A stretch of DNA of 15,014 nt from Fidelibacterota bacterium (GCA_021735285.1 JAIPHI010000054.1:1-15014), one strand, 5' to 3'; counted from the first letter of the stretch, positions 1-7,564 are shown. The notes: generated from the sequence alone by a model not told the origin. Numbers and translations: made by a program.

Positions 1-271
1 AGAGATATATTATTCCCATTATACATGCAATAGCCACCACACTATAAGTGAGAAAATAAAATAATTCAAAACGATGGAATAGTTTGGTTTCATTTCTTGA
101 TTTTCCTAAATAACCCCTCAAACCCACAGTTCCTGCAATTGTAAATAGTAATCCTTCAATTATGAGGTCAGTTCTTGCAGGATGAGATGAATGTTGTAAT
201 ATCAGATAGGCACTAATGGTAATAATTATTGCTAGCAAAGTCTCTACAAATAATTGTCTATTAAACTCCAT
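1..271 (-). CDS. Small membrane protein, 3' end beyond the window (partial)
   Basis: A minus-strand reading frame begins with ATG at 269-271 and stays open for 90 codons to the left edge. A good ribosome binding site (AAGGATT) lies about 5 nt before the ATG. The visible part has a hydrophobic segment at residues 11-25 (LLAIIITISAYLILQ), a second around 39-52 (LIIEGLLFTIAGTVG), a basic loop (LRGYLGKSRNETK) and a third at about 68-90 (LFYFLTYSVVAIACIMGII). It is therefore probably an inner-membrane protein with at least three helices. The family is not recognised. The gene follows the thioredoxin-fold gene by 48 bp on the same strand, so the two may be co-transcribed. Confidence 0.6.
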   Translation of the reverse strand, partial: MEFNRQLFVETLLAIIITISAYLILQHSSHPARTDLIIEGLLFTIAGTVGLRGYLGKSRNETKLFHRFELFYFLTYSVVAIACIMGIIYL

Positions 272-319
272 ATATAATCCTTATTGTTTTTTTATGATAA
301 ATTAACTTCATCTATCCGG

Positions 320-634
320 TTAATTGATTTTTCTCAGAATTTTATGAATAGTATTTTTAGACGGGACGCCATTCAATTGCTCTACAACACCCCCTTCTTT
401 AAAGAATAGAATTGTAGGCACTTTTTTAATACCATAATCCTGACATATTTGTTGACACTGTTCTCGGTCTATTTCTATGAAAGATATCTTATCTCCAAAT
501 TCCTCCTCCAATTCATGTAAGGCTCCCCTGACAATCAGACTTGAACCGCTCCAATCAGTAGAAAATAACACAACTACCTGACTCGCTTTTTGGAGAACCT
601 TAGTGTCAAATTCCTGACATTCAATCTTTTTCAT
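320..634 (-). CDS. Thioredoxin-fold protein with a Ser-Gly-Ser-Ser active site
   Basis: This 104-residue protein has the length and pattern of a single-domain thioredoxin: a central strand (VVVLFSTDW, ending at W28), a second strand with an aspartate (ISFIEID, 50-56), the YGIKKVPT turn with the cis-proline P73, and a C-terminal helix. The catalytic WCGPC is replaced by W28-S29-G30-S31-S32, so both redox cysteines are missing and the protein cannot do normal dithiol chemistry at that site. Three other cysteines occur (C6, C60, C64); C60 and C64 form a CxxxC in the helix before the cis-proline loop. No signal peptide is present, so it is probably cytoplasmic. A ribosome binding site (AAAGG) lies about 6 nt upstream. 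A binding or chaperone role is inferred from the lost cysteines. Thioredoxin-like hydrogenase chaperones (HyaE/HupG) also lack the motif, but I see no specific match to them. Confidence 0.85.
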   Translation of the reverse strand: MKKIECQEFDTKVLQKASQVVVLFSTDWSGSSLIVRGALHELEEEFGDKISFIEIDREQCQQICQDYGIKKVPTILFFKEGGVVEQLNGVPSKNTIHKILRKIN

Positions 635-705
635 TTCTTACCTTTGCTTCCTTGATAAATAATTTTAAAAATGCTATTAATACAAATTAGTTAACTTTGG
701 ATATT

Positions 706-733
706 CTGCCGGAAGAATGATTCCTTCCGGCAG
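706..733 (-). terminator. GC-rich hairpin after the barrel-protein gene
   Basis: A perfect 10-bp stem, CTGCCGGAAG at 706-715 pairing with CTTCCGGCAG at 724-733, has an 8-nt loop and lies 16 bp beyond the stop codon of the 749-1342 gene. No run of T follows it on the minus strand, so it is not a textbook Rho-independent terminator. It may instead protect the mRNA 3' end or work with Rho. Confidence 0.5.
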
Positions 734-748
734 ATACGATAGCAAAAA

Positions 749-1342
749 TTAGAAGGACCAGGAAAATCCTATTCCTCCTGAAATATAAGTTAGGTCTACA
801 TCAATATTTTCATTTCCATCCTCAAGCTCACTTGAAAGCGCACGATAGCGAACACTTGGAATAATTGTCCAGTTTTTAACAAAAGGAATCATAAGACCTG
901 CGCCAGCCTGCCATCCCAGACCGTGCCCGGAGTCATCAACAATATCGCCTTCATTATTTTCAACCTCAATGTGATTATAGATTCCTCCGGCTCGAATTAA
1001 GTAGTCAAAATTGAGGCTTTGGCAGGAGTTCATATATTGTAAGCCAAAAGTATAACCTGTTTCTTCAAAATCGATATCACTGCCTTTGAAAGATTGATCG
1101 GCGTTGAAATTATTCCATCCCCATCCTGTATAAGCACCGAGATTTGGCATAAAGGAGTACGTTATGGTGGCTTCAAACCCTAGACCAGTTCCAATATCTG
1201 CATCTCCCAGTTCCTGGGTGGCATTGTGAAGCCCGCCTCTGATCTCGAGACTCCAGGGATTTTGGGCTATGATGATCTGAGGTGCCACCAAGATAGTAAG
1301 AATTACAACTAAACTTAATACTCCATTCAAAAAAGTTTTCAT
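749..1342 (-). CDS. Secreted outer-membrane beta-barrel protein (OmpX/opacity-like fold)
   Basis: This is a 197-residue protein. Residues 1-26 form a classical signal peptide (a basic start, a long hydrophobic core, and cleavage after IIIAQ or near it). The mature part alternates polar and hydrophobic residues in short strands separated by Gly/Asn/Asp turns, has many aromatic girdle residues, and ends in GGIGFSWSF with a terminal Phe, the usual signature for insertion by the BAM machinery. Its length suits an eight-stranded barrel. Its ligand or function cannot be read from the sequence. It contains a single cysteine, in the NSCQSLNF segment. The gene stands alone between a near-consensus sigma-54 promoter (1423-1438) and a hairpin (706-733), directly downstream of a sigma-54 activator gene. 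This suggests that the activator induces it. The ribosome binding site is weak (AGAAAGAGA). Confidence 0.85.
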   Translation of the reverse strand: MKTFLNGVLSLVVILTILVAPQIIIAQNPWSLEIRGGLHNATQELGDADIGTGLGFEATITYSFMPNLGAYTGWGWNNFNADQSFKGSDIDFEETGYTFGLQYMNSCQSLNFDYLIRAGGIYNHIEVENNEGDIVDDSGHGLGWQAGAGLMIPFVKNWTIIPSVRYRALSSELEDGNENIDVDLTYISGGIGFSWSF

Positions 1343-1422
1343 GTTTGTCTCTTTCTGTTTTTGTTTTTTAATTTCACATTGACAATTTATTCTAATAATT
1401 CCTTAACTACTGTGATAGGATT

Positions 1423-1438
1423 TACAAATAGGATGCCA
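1423..1438 (-). promoter_or_regulatory. Sigma-54 (-24/-12) promoter for the barrel-protein gene
   Basis: Read on the minus strand the site is TGGCA-TCCTAT-TTGTA. The consensus is TGGCAC-N5-TTGC[A/T] with exactly ten bases between the GG and GC elements. Here TGGCA and TTG match and the GG-N10-G spacing is correct; the only core deviation is T for C in the -12 GC. The predicted start is about 12 nt downstream, near 1412, giving a 5' leader of about 70 nt before the ATG at 1342. I found no equally good site in the other intergenic regions. Confidence 0.65.
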
Positions 1439-1540
1439 GAGACAAAGGACCCCTAATAATTATAATTTAAATAGATGTAATTATTGTGTTTATAAATATT
1501 ATTTTGATTTGAAAGTAATAGGGGGTAGTATATTCCAGGC

Positions 1541-1573
1541 GCCGATAATTCGGCACGGTGACGATATATCGGC
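1541..1573. promoter_or_regulatory. Tandem dyads, probable enhancer sites for the sigma-54 activator
   Basis: Two 14-bp sites share 11 of 14 positions: GCCGATAATTCGGC (1541-1554, perfect five-base arms) and GACGATATATCGGC (1560-1573, containing the perfect palindrome CGATATATCG). Their centres are 19 bp apart, about two helical turns, so dimers would bind on the same face. They lie roughly 125-160 bp upstream of the predicted sigma-54 start, which is the usual place for bacterial enhancer-binding proteins with a Fis-type HTH. They begin 6 bp past the activator's stop codon, so a terminator hairpin is the alternative reading, but no T-run follows and the two copies resemble each other more than a terminator requires. 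Confidence 0.5.
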
Positions 1574-1578
1574 AGTTA

Positions 1579-3372
1579 CTATGGGCGTTCGATTCCTAAT
1601 TTTTCCATTCTGGATTGCAGGGTAGTGCGTTTCATCCCGAGTAATTTTGCAGCACCTTTATCACCGCCTACCTGCCAGTTAGTAATTTGGAGAGCTTTTA
1701 AGATATGCTGGCGTACATTCTCTTCCAGAGTACAAATGCCAGATTGGCCTTCAATTTTATTTTCCGGTAACCATTCACCTTTTGTTAAACGCTTGCCAGG
1801 CGATACAATTACTGCTCTTTCAATAATATTTTCTAACTCCCTCACATTTCCGGGCCAGTTATATTCAGTGAGTTTTTCTATAACTTCTTTTGATGTTTCC
1901 CTTATTTCACGACCTGTTTTGGCGGCATATTTTTGGACAAAATGTTGCACTAACAGAGGAATATCTTCTTTGCGTTCCCGTAGCGGTGGGACATAAATTG
2001 GGAAAACATTCAAACGGTAATAGAGGTCCTCCCTAAAATCACCATTCTGGACTGCCTTTTCCAAATCGCGATTTGTAGCTGCAATAATCCGGGCATCAGT
2101 TTTGATAGTTTCCGAACTACCCAATTGCTCAAATTCACCTTCCTGTAAAACTCGTAATATTTTAACCTGAACATTTTTGGGCATATCACCAATTTCATCG
2201 AGAAAAATCGTGCCCTGGTCCGCCAGCTCAAAGCGCCCTATCTTATCAGAATAGGCTCCTGTAAAAGCTCCTTTTTTATGACCAAATAATTCACTTTCTA
2301 TTATATCGGATGGTAGGGCTGCACAGTTAATGGTCACTAAAGAGCGATCGCTGCGGTTACTATTATTATGAATTGCCCGGGCTATGAGTTCTTTGCCTGT
2401 GCCGGTCTCACCCTGGATAAGAACGGTTGAATCAGTAGCTGCTACCTGTTCAACTTTTTTCAAAACTTTTTTAAAATTATCACTGCGGGAAATTATATTT
2501 TCAAAATTACTATTAAGTTTTATCTCTTCCCGTAGATAGATTGTTTCCTCTTTCAAACGGTCTTTGAGTTTGCGAAGGGCCCTTCTTTTTTCAATCAGTT
2601 CCCTTTCTGTATTTTTCATATTTGTGATATCGGTTATAAATCCTTCTATAGCCACAATGGAACCATCCTGGCCTGCAATGCCCAGCCCTCTTTCCCACAG
2701 CCAGCGAATCTCACCGGAAGACGTTTTAATCCGATAACTTACCTCGAAATGACTATTTTTCTGAATTTGCTCTTCTATTTTTTCTCTAATTTTTTCCCGG
2801 TCTTCAGGGATTATTATTTTGCTATATGCTAATTTTTTGTTGCCGATCAGATCCTGGGAATTATAACCAGTGAGCTCTTTACAACCATCACTGACAAATT
2901 CCATTGTCCAATTTTCATCATCGCGGCAACGATAGGCCATCCCCGGTAGATTGCTAATCAGGGTTGATAATTTTCGTTCGCTTTCAATGACCTTCTGCTT
3001 GATGGTATATTCTTCAGTTCTATCCTCTATCAGTATGACAATATGTTCTTCTTCGCAAAATTCAAGTAAATTTAGCGTCATTCGAATCCGGATTCTTGTA
3101 TCATTTTCGTTTTTATACCACTCTTCGAATCTTAGGCTCTCCTTTTCTTCTAATGTGCTATACTGTTTTTGCCAGAATTCTTCATCCTGTTTGGGATGCA
3201 GATCATATATTTGTAAGCCGGTAATATTATTATAGTTTTTATTATAAAATTGGCAGGCGGCTTTATTCAAATGTCGAATAGTAGCAGTAGGATCAAGCCA
3301 AATAAGAGGTTCATGAGATTCATTAATTGTTAAATAGGCCAATGTTTTAATATTATCCTGGTTTTCAATCAT
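1579..3372 (-). CDS. Sigma-54-dependent activator, PAS-PAS-AAA+-Fis HTH
   Basis: The preferred start gives 597 residues. PAS domains lie at about 12-125 and 140-255, the second with a PAC-like end (IEGFITDITNMK). A charged coiled-coil follows at about 255-285. The AAA+ sigma-54 interaction domain (about 295-525) has Walker A GETGTGKE (321-328), the sigma-54 contact loop GAFTGA (368-373), Walker B GTIFLDEIGD (387-396) and the sensor/arginine-finger segment REDLYYRLN. A Fis-type HTH closes the protein (about 550-597, GGDKGAAKLLGMKRTTLQSR). No receiver domain is present, so it is not phosphorylated as an NtrC-type response regulator; the PAS domains probably sense a small ligand or redox state. 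The start at 3372 is preferred over an in-frame ATG at 3417 because AAGGAT precedes it by a normal distance, while the longer form overlaps the transporter gene and has no ribosome binding site. Its likely target is the adjacent barrel-protein gene. Confidence 0.93.
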   Translation of the reverse strand: MIENQDNIKTLAYLTINESHEPLIWLDPTATIRHLNKAACQFYNKNYNNITGLQIYDLHPKQDEEFWQKQYSTLEEKESLRFEEWYKNENDTRIRIRMTLNLLEFCEEEHIVILIEDRTEEYTIKQKVIESERKLSTLISNLPGMAYRCRDDENWTMEFVSDGCKELTGYNSQDLIGNKKLAYSKIIIPEDREKIREKIEEQIQKNSHFEVSYRIKTSSGEIRWLWERGLGIAGQDGSIVAIEGFITDITNMKNTERELIEKRRALRKLKDRLKEETIYLREEIKLNSNFENIISRSDNFKKVLKKVEQVAATDSTVLIQGETGTGKELIARAIHNNSNRSDRSLVTINCAALPSDIIESELFGHKKGAFTGAYSDKIGRFELADQGTIFLDEIGDMPKNVQVKILRVLQEGEFEQLGSSETIKTDARIIAATNRDLEKAVQNGDFREDLYYRLNVFPIYVPPLRERKEDIPLLVQHFVQKYAAKTGREIRETSKEVIEKLTEYNWPGNVRELENIIERAVIVSPGKRLTKGEWLPENKIEGQSGICTLEENVRQHILKALQITNWQVGGDKGAAKLLGMKRTTLQSRMEKLGIERP

Positions 3373-3382
3373 ACTATTATCC

Positions 3383-4324
3383 TTATTTTGATATTCGGAT
3401 TGGGATATTTTTTCCATTGTGGTTATGTTTATGATAGTGGAAGTGCTCCAGAGTCTGATGAGTATGGATGTGATTTTGCGAAAGCAAATTTATGGCAGCA
3501 ATTGCAGCGGCTAATAGTAAGATCGCAAGCAGGTGAACCCATCGAAATGAGCCCCGGAATAAAATATATGCTAAAATCACACCCCATAAAGGCGCTGTTG
3601 AAAATAAGATCTGGCTTCTTGGGGCTCCGATATTTTGGGCAGAAGTGACATACAGGGAAATACTTATCCCATAAGAAAAAGCGCCTACAATTAATGCGAA
3701 AAAAATGTTGTTGAGAACAAATGAATTATCTGAAATAACAACACCGATTAATAGATTTACCAATCCTGCAACTATACCTTTTACAAATGTGACTGTTTGA
3801 GGAGAAGCTCCATCTGTAATAGCTGTTAAATGATTGTCAAGCCCCCAGCAAATACATGCTCCAGTATCTATTAATCCGGAAATTACACAGCTGATCCCTT
3901 CGCCAATAGAGATAATTACTCCAGCGAGAACTGTGAGTATAACACCGAGCCAGGTGAATTTATCGAGGTGATCTTGAAAAATTAAAACACCCAAAATCGC
4001 AGTAGCGACGAGTTCCATATTTAGCCAGATTGAAACAGATGCAGCCTCGGCAGTCTGCAAACCAATCAATAATAAGAGCGGACCCAATAGTCCGCCAAAA
4101 AGGATAATACCTGAAGTCTTTAATATGTTTCTTTGCGTGAATAACTTTATGAGGTTATTGTCTTTCTTCATTACAAATGGTATCATAGCAATACCTGCAC
4201 CAATGTATAATAATCCTGCTAATCGAAAATAATTTAGATCAGTAAGGAGTAGTTTGCTCAAAGGAGTGGCAATGCCAAAAAGTAAGCCTGATAATAAACC
4301 CGATATAATTGCTATTTTTTTCAT
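3383..4324 (-). CDS. EamA/DMT-family inner-membrane transporter with His-rich tail
   Basis: This 313-residue protein has about ten hydrophobic helices in two EamA repeats, starting MKKIAIISGLLSGLLFGIATP. The CWGLDNHLTAI motif and a proline- and glycine-rich second half fit the drug/metabolite transporter superfamily. The last 35 residues carry a histidine cluster (HIHTH, EHFHYHKHNHN). I recall similar tails in a branch of EamA proteins that also has the CWGLDN motif, which suggests metal binding, but the substrate is unknown. The reading frame extends upstream to 4546, but that extension is unlike the family and begins far outside the membrane pattern, so the ATG at 4324 is chosen. No clear ribosome binding site precedes it. 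The stop codon sits 10 bp before the activator's start and forms part of its ribosome binding site (TAAGGAT), so the two genes form one transcription unit. Confidence 0.88.
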   Translation of the reverse strand: MKKIAIISGLLSGLLFGIATPLSKLLLTDLNYFRLAGLLYIGAGIAMIPFVMKKDNNLIKLFTQRNILKTSGIILFGGLLGPLLLLIGLQTAEAASVSIWLNMELVATAILGVLIFQDHLDKFTWLGVILTVLAGVIISIGEGISCVISGLIDTGACICWGLDNHLTAITDGASPQTVTFVKGIVAGLVNLLIGVVISDNSFVLNNIFFALIVGAFSYGISISLYVTSAQNIGAPRSQILFSTAPLWGVILAYILFRGSFRWVHLLAILLLAAAIAAINLLSQNHIHTHQTLEHFHYHKHNHNGKNIPIRISK

Positions 4325-4463
4325 TAGATTAGTAAGTTCAAAATTATGATTGTCGAGAGGTAGTTTAGTCTTTATGAGGGTAAAAGTCAAACAGGAATAA
4401 GTGTGAGATAAATTACTATTTTTACTGATGGTAATAAATTGGTATATCTTTGATAAATATTTA

Positions 4464-4479
4464 CTAACCCTTTGGTTAG
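4464..4479. promoter_or_regulatory. Inverted repeat upstream of the transporter gene
   Basis: CTAACC at 4464-4469 pairs perfectly with GGTTAG at 4474-4479 across the loop CTTT. It lies 140 bp upstream of the transporter ATG in an otherwise very AT-rich leader. It could be an operator for a dimeric repressor or a small leader hairpin; no protein can be assigned from the sequence. Confidence 0.3.
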
Positions 4480-4725
4480 AATGAATCATATCAAATAAAA
4501 CTATAGTTTTCAAAATAACACATGGTTTATAAGTATTAGAATTCAAATAAAAAATATTTTAATGATATGAATTACAAAACAATTATAAAAGCCATTTACG
4601 TATGCAATTTTTGCCGGACAAAGTTGACGATTTACCTGTTTCGCTGACATGGAAAATAACCATATTCCAAGCCAGCCATATCTACAGCAGATTATTTCCT
4701 TTTCTTTATAATACTGTATCTACTC

Positions 4726-4741
4726 GAGTCCTACAGGACTC
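4726..4741. repeat. Short palindrome GAGTCC-TACA-GGACTC
   Basis: Six-base perfect arms surround a 4-nt loop, 90 bp beyond the receptor gene's stop codon. With no T-run on either side it is a poor intrinsic terminator. Dispersed palindromes of this general type occur in intergenic DNA of many bacteria; whether this one is repeated in the genome cannot be seen here. Confidence 0.35.
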
Positions 4742-4830
4742 CCTGTTACCAGATGACTTATAATAAAAACTCACAAATTTTGGAAATCTGCAAAGATTTA
4801 ATAATCTTGTAAATAAAGTTGTAAAGACAC

Positions 4831-7269
4831 TTAAAATCTGCCTTGTCCTCCTTCTCCTTCACCTTCTTCAAGAGCTCTGCCGGGTTGTTGCTCTCTGCGT
4901 CTTTCTCGTCTGTAATTATTAATATTATATCTCAAAGTTAATGTAACGGTGGGGGCAGCTCGACTAAAACGTCCTCTAGTGGAGAAGCCCTCTCCCGAAG
5001 ATTCGAATTCCCACTGACCGGTATCAAAAATATCTCTGACTTGAAGAATGCCGGTCAAAGTTTTCTGCAAAAAATCCATTCTTAAAGAAGCATTAGTAGC
5101 ATAGAAAGCTTCCCTCTCTCCCTGGGTAGATATAGAAGGACTATTATAAAATTGATTGATTTGCAATCTGGCATTATTACCAATATTAAATGTACTATTC
5201 AGGCGAGTGGTCCAATTAAAGCTTTCTCGTTCAATATTATCATATTCGCCGGAGCCTTCAATTCTATATTGATATAAGTTTCCTGATAAATTAAGATTCC
5301 ACCAATTATATAAATTGAGATTCAGCATGATTTCAGCACCCAGGTCAAAATCTTTACCAATATTATCAATTGTATGAAGGATTACATTGCTTTTATTTCT
5401 ATAGGGCGATTGAACTCTATCTATTTTATTATGGGTGACTCGATAATAAGTCTCAAAAGAGAAAAGATTTCTACCAAAGTTTCTATTATATCCAAAGGAG
5501 TAGGAATCAATATACTGGGGGATAAGGTCAGGGTTACCCCGCCGTACATTATACTGATCCTGCCATTGCTCAAAAGGTTCCATAAACCATGATCGCGGTC
5601 GTCTTATCCGTCTTGAATAGCTGGCCATCAACTCCTGCTTTTCTGTAATACTATACGAAGTATGCAGGGTGGGGAATATATCCAGACGGCTGATTTTCAG
5701 GGTGGTATCTGACTCAATATTACGATGAGTGTGTTCGGCTCTTAATCCAAGCTGGTATCCGAATCCACTATATTTTGATGAATAGGTAGCATATATTCCA
5801 TGTATATTACGAGTGTAGTTCATCTCTCTTTTGACTTTCGGCTGGGAATTAAATTGATTCGAGCCATAATTATAAATATATCTTTCATTGGTTTCAGTAG
5901 CATCTCTTATTCTACTTTGAAGCCCGGCTTCTAATTCTTTTTCTTGGCTAAAAGGCAATGTGTAATCAATTTTTAGTTCCAATCCTTTCGATGGCCCTCC
6001 TTCGATATTTTTTTCTCCGTAATTTACCACCCCATTATCAATCTGTTTCTGAATTTCTTTACTATCACCATCTCTTGTTGAAAAATCAAGGTAACCTTCT
6101 AGTTTATGCCCCTCTTTTTCATAATCATGGGTATAACTGAGATTGACAGAATTGAATCTACCTGATCTGGTTCCATCCTCGATATCTTTATAATTGTTGG
6201 AATGAAGAGTGTCAAGGCTATTCCCGGATTCAATAATGGTTGTTCTTTGAAAAGTACCTCTGCTTGAATCTTTATCCGATCTATATCCTGTACTTATATC
6301 CAGAGAAAATGTGTTATTCGTATCCGGTAGGTATTTTATCGTTCCACTGATATTGTAATCAATTTCATCCTCTTCTCGCTCGCCATATGAATGTATTTTT
6401 GTGATAGTATCCCCTGCCATTGTGGTATTCCATCTCTCTCCGGAACCAGGATGCGGTTCAGACTCATAGCTCATGTCCAGGGTAGCATTAAACTTTTCTT
6501 TTCTATAATTCAATAATGCTTCACCACTATATCTCTTATAGGAGCCACCGCTGAGATTGACCATGCCGTTCAATCCCTTACGTCTCTCCTTTTTTAGGAT
6601 AATATTAATGATTCCAGCCTCTCCTGAAGGATCATATTTTGCAGAAGGGTTGGTGATAATTTCTATGCTCTGAATTCTTGTCGCAGGAATATGTTGTAAA
6701 GCCTGATTGCCATCAAGGGGAGTAGGTTTGCCATTGACCAGAACTTTGAAACTGGAGCTGCCTCTTAATTGGACATTCCCCTCACTATCAGTTGTTATTG
6801 AAGGAGCATTCCTTAGAATATCAACAGCAGAACCTGAGATTGAAGATTGTTGTCGATTGACATTGATTACCTTTTTATCGATTTGATAGTCCATCGAGAT
6901 ATTTTCAGCAGTAACTTCCACACCTTCTCCACTTAGAGTTATTCTTTTCAGCGCTATTCTTCCCATTTGGACCTGCTGATCATTCTTCCCAATATTTATT
7001 TTAATTGTGTCAGTTTCAAATCCCATGTAATCCACTTTTAGATTATAAACCCCGTTAGGAATCTCCGTTAATAAAAATCTGCCTGTTGAATCAGTAACGG
7101 TTCCATCAACCTGCTTCCAATTATCCTGTTCATATAATACTATGTTGGAATACTGAAGCGGTTGTTTGTTTAATGAATCAACCACTATTCCAGAGATTGA
7201 GCTCTGGCCGATTAAAGGAGATGTGAAAATAAGACATAAGATTACAATAGCTATAAACTTAAACTTCAT
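4831..7269 (-). CDS. TonB-dependent outer-membrane receptor (OMP_b-brl_3 family)
   Basis: This is an 812-residue outer-membrane protein. A signal peptide covers about residues 1-21 (MKFKFIAIVILCLIFTSPLIGQ). A carboxypeptidase-regulatory-like beta-sandwich follows at about 23-110 (ISGIVVDSLNKQPLQYSNIVLY). The plug lies at about 115-235 and contains the family-typical segments VDILRNAPSI, VLVNGKPTPL and IITNPSAKYDPSGEAGIIN. The rest is a long barrel of beta-strands rich in Tyr and Arg. The C-terminus carries a charged Gly/Glu tail (ALEEGEGEGGQGRF) ending in Phe. Such receptors import bulky substrates using TonB energy, or serve as surface proteins in FCB bacteria; the substrate is unknown and no partner SusD gene is next to it. 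The start at 7269 is chosen because AAGGAG lies 6 nt upstream and it begins the signal peptide; an in-frame ATG at 7305 would add 12 charged residues. Confidence 0.92.
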   Translation of the reverse strand: MKFKFIAIVILCLIFTSPLIGQSSISGIVVDSLNKQPLQYSNIVLYEQDNWKQVDGTVTDSTGRFLLTEIPNGVYNLKVDYMGFETDTIKINIGKNDQQVQMGRIALKRITLSGEGVEVTAENISMDYQIDKKVINVNRQQSSISGSAVDILRNAPSITTDSEGNVQLRGSSSFKVLVNGKPTPLDGNQALQHIPATRIQSIEIITNPSAKYDPSGEAGIINIILKKERRKGLNGMVNLSGGSYKRYSGEALLNYRKEKFNATLDMSYESEPHPGSGERWNTTMAGDTITKIHSYGEREEDEIDYNISGTIKYLPDTNNTFSLDISTGYRSDKDSSRGTFQRTTIIESGNSLDTLHSNNYKDIEDGTRSGRFNSVNLSYTHDYEKEGHKLEGYLDFSTRDGDSKEIQKQIDNGVVNYGEKNIEGGPSKGLELKIDYTLPFSQEKELEAGLQSRIRDATETNERYIYNYGSNQFNSQPKVKREMNYTRNIHGIYATYSSKYSGFGYQLGLRAEHTHRNIESDTTLKISRLDIFPTLHTSYSITEKQELMASYSRRIRRPRSWFMEPFEQWQDQYNVRRGNPDLIPQYIDSYSFGYNRNFGRNLFSFETYYRVTHNKIDRVQSPYRNKSNVILHTIDNIGKDFDLGAEIMLNLNLYNWWNLNLSGNLYQYRIEGSGEYDNIERESFNWTTRLNSTFNIGNNARLQINQFYNSPSISTQGEREAFYATNASLRMDFLQKTLTGILQVRDIFDTGQWEFESSGEGFSTRGRFSRAAPTVTLTLRYNINNYRRERRREQQPGRALEEGEGEGGQGRF

Positions 7270-7434
7270 TTTTCTCCTTCCCTTATTTTTTGATTTAATG
7301 AACATTTTCTTATTTAAGACCTTTCCAATAAGAATTAAATTTCAGAGCTAAATCTGTAATGATTATTTTTTAATTTGTCACTAGATTTGGTTCTAATATT
7401 TTTAAATTGTATTTTTTGTGAATCTGTTTATTAT

Positions 7435-7464
7435 TTGACACATTTAATTCATAAAAGTTAAAAT
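7435..7464 (+). promoter_or_regulatory. Candidate sigma-70-type promoter in the spacer
   Basis: TTGACA (7435-7440) and TAAAAT (7459-7464) are separated by 18 bases. A transcript would start near 7471 and run rightwards through the palindromes and the AGGAGG site toward the hyp operon. Such matches are not rare in AT-rich DNA, so support is limited. Confidence 0.3.
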
Positions 7465-7536
7465 ATTTTTTCCAGCTCATCGCTTTTTTTAGCTCCTGTT
7501 TCTGATGCTATTATCTTCGGCTCTTAAAGATTTATT

Positions 7537-7564
7537 ATGATCATAGAAAGTTTTTCATGATCAT
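7537..7564. promoter_or_regulatory. Two ATGATCAT palindromes 20 bp apart, operator-like
   Basis: Identical perfect 8-bp palindromes occupy 7537-7544 and 7557-7564, with centres exactly 20 bp apart (about two helical turns). A weaker GATCATTA copy follows at 7577-7584. This arrangement is what a dimeric regulator binding cooperatively would need; the regulator is unknown. Confidence 0.3.

Larger units (their letters stand above)
4325..4830. other. Non-coding stretch between receptor and transporter genes
   Basis: No convincing gene is seen in these 506 bases. The part next to the transporter (4325-4593) is AT-rich leader with one inverted repeat (4464-4479). A more GC-balanced patch at about 4594-4765 contains a plus-strand frame of 53 codons (ATG at 4602, stop at 4761-4763) without a ribosome binding site or recognisable family, and a palindrome at 4726-4741. 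The remainder is the 3' flank of the receptor gene and shows no T-tailed terminator. Confidence 0.6.

Noticed and set aside
3373..3417. Longer start for the sigma-54 activator at 3417
   Set aside because: It lacks a ribosome binding site and overlaps the transporter gene by 35 bp, whereas the ATG at 3372 has AAGGAT at proper spacing.
4325..4546. N-terminal extension of the transporter frame by 74 codons
   Set aside because: The extension is not membrane-like, has no ribosome binding site, and would give an EamA protein much longer than the family. The methionine at 4324 begins the first transmembrane helix.
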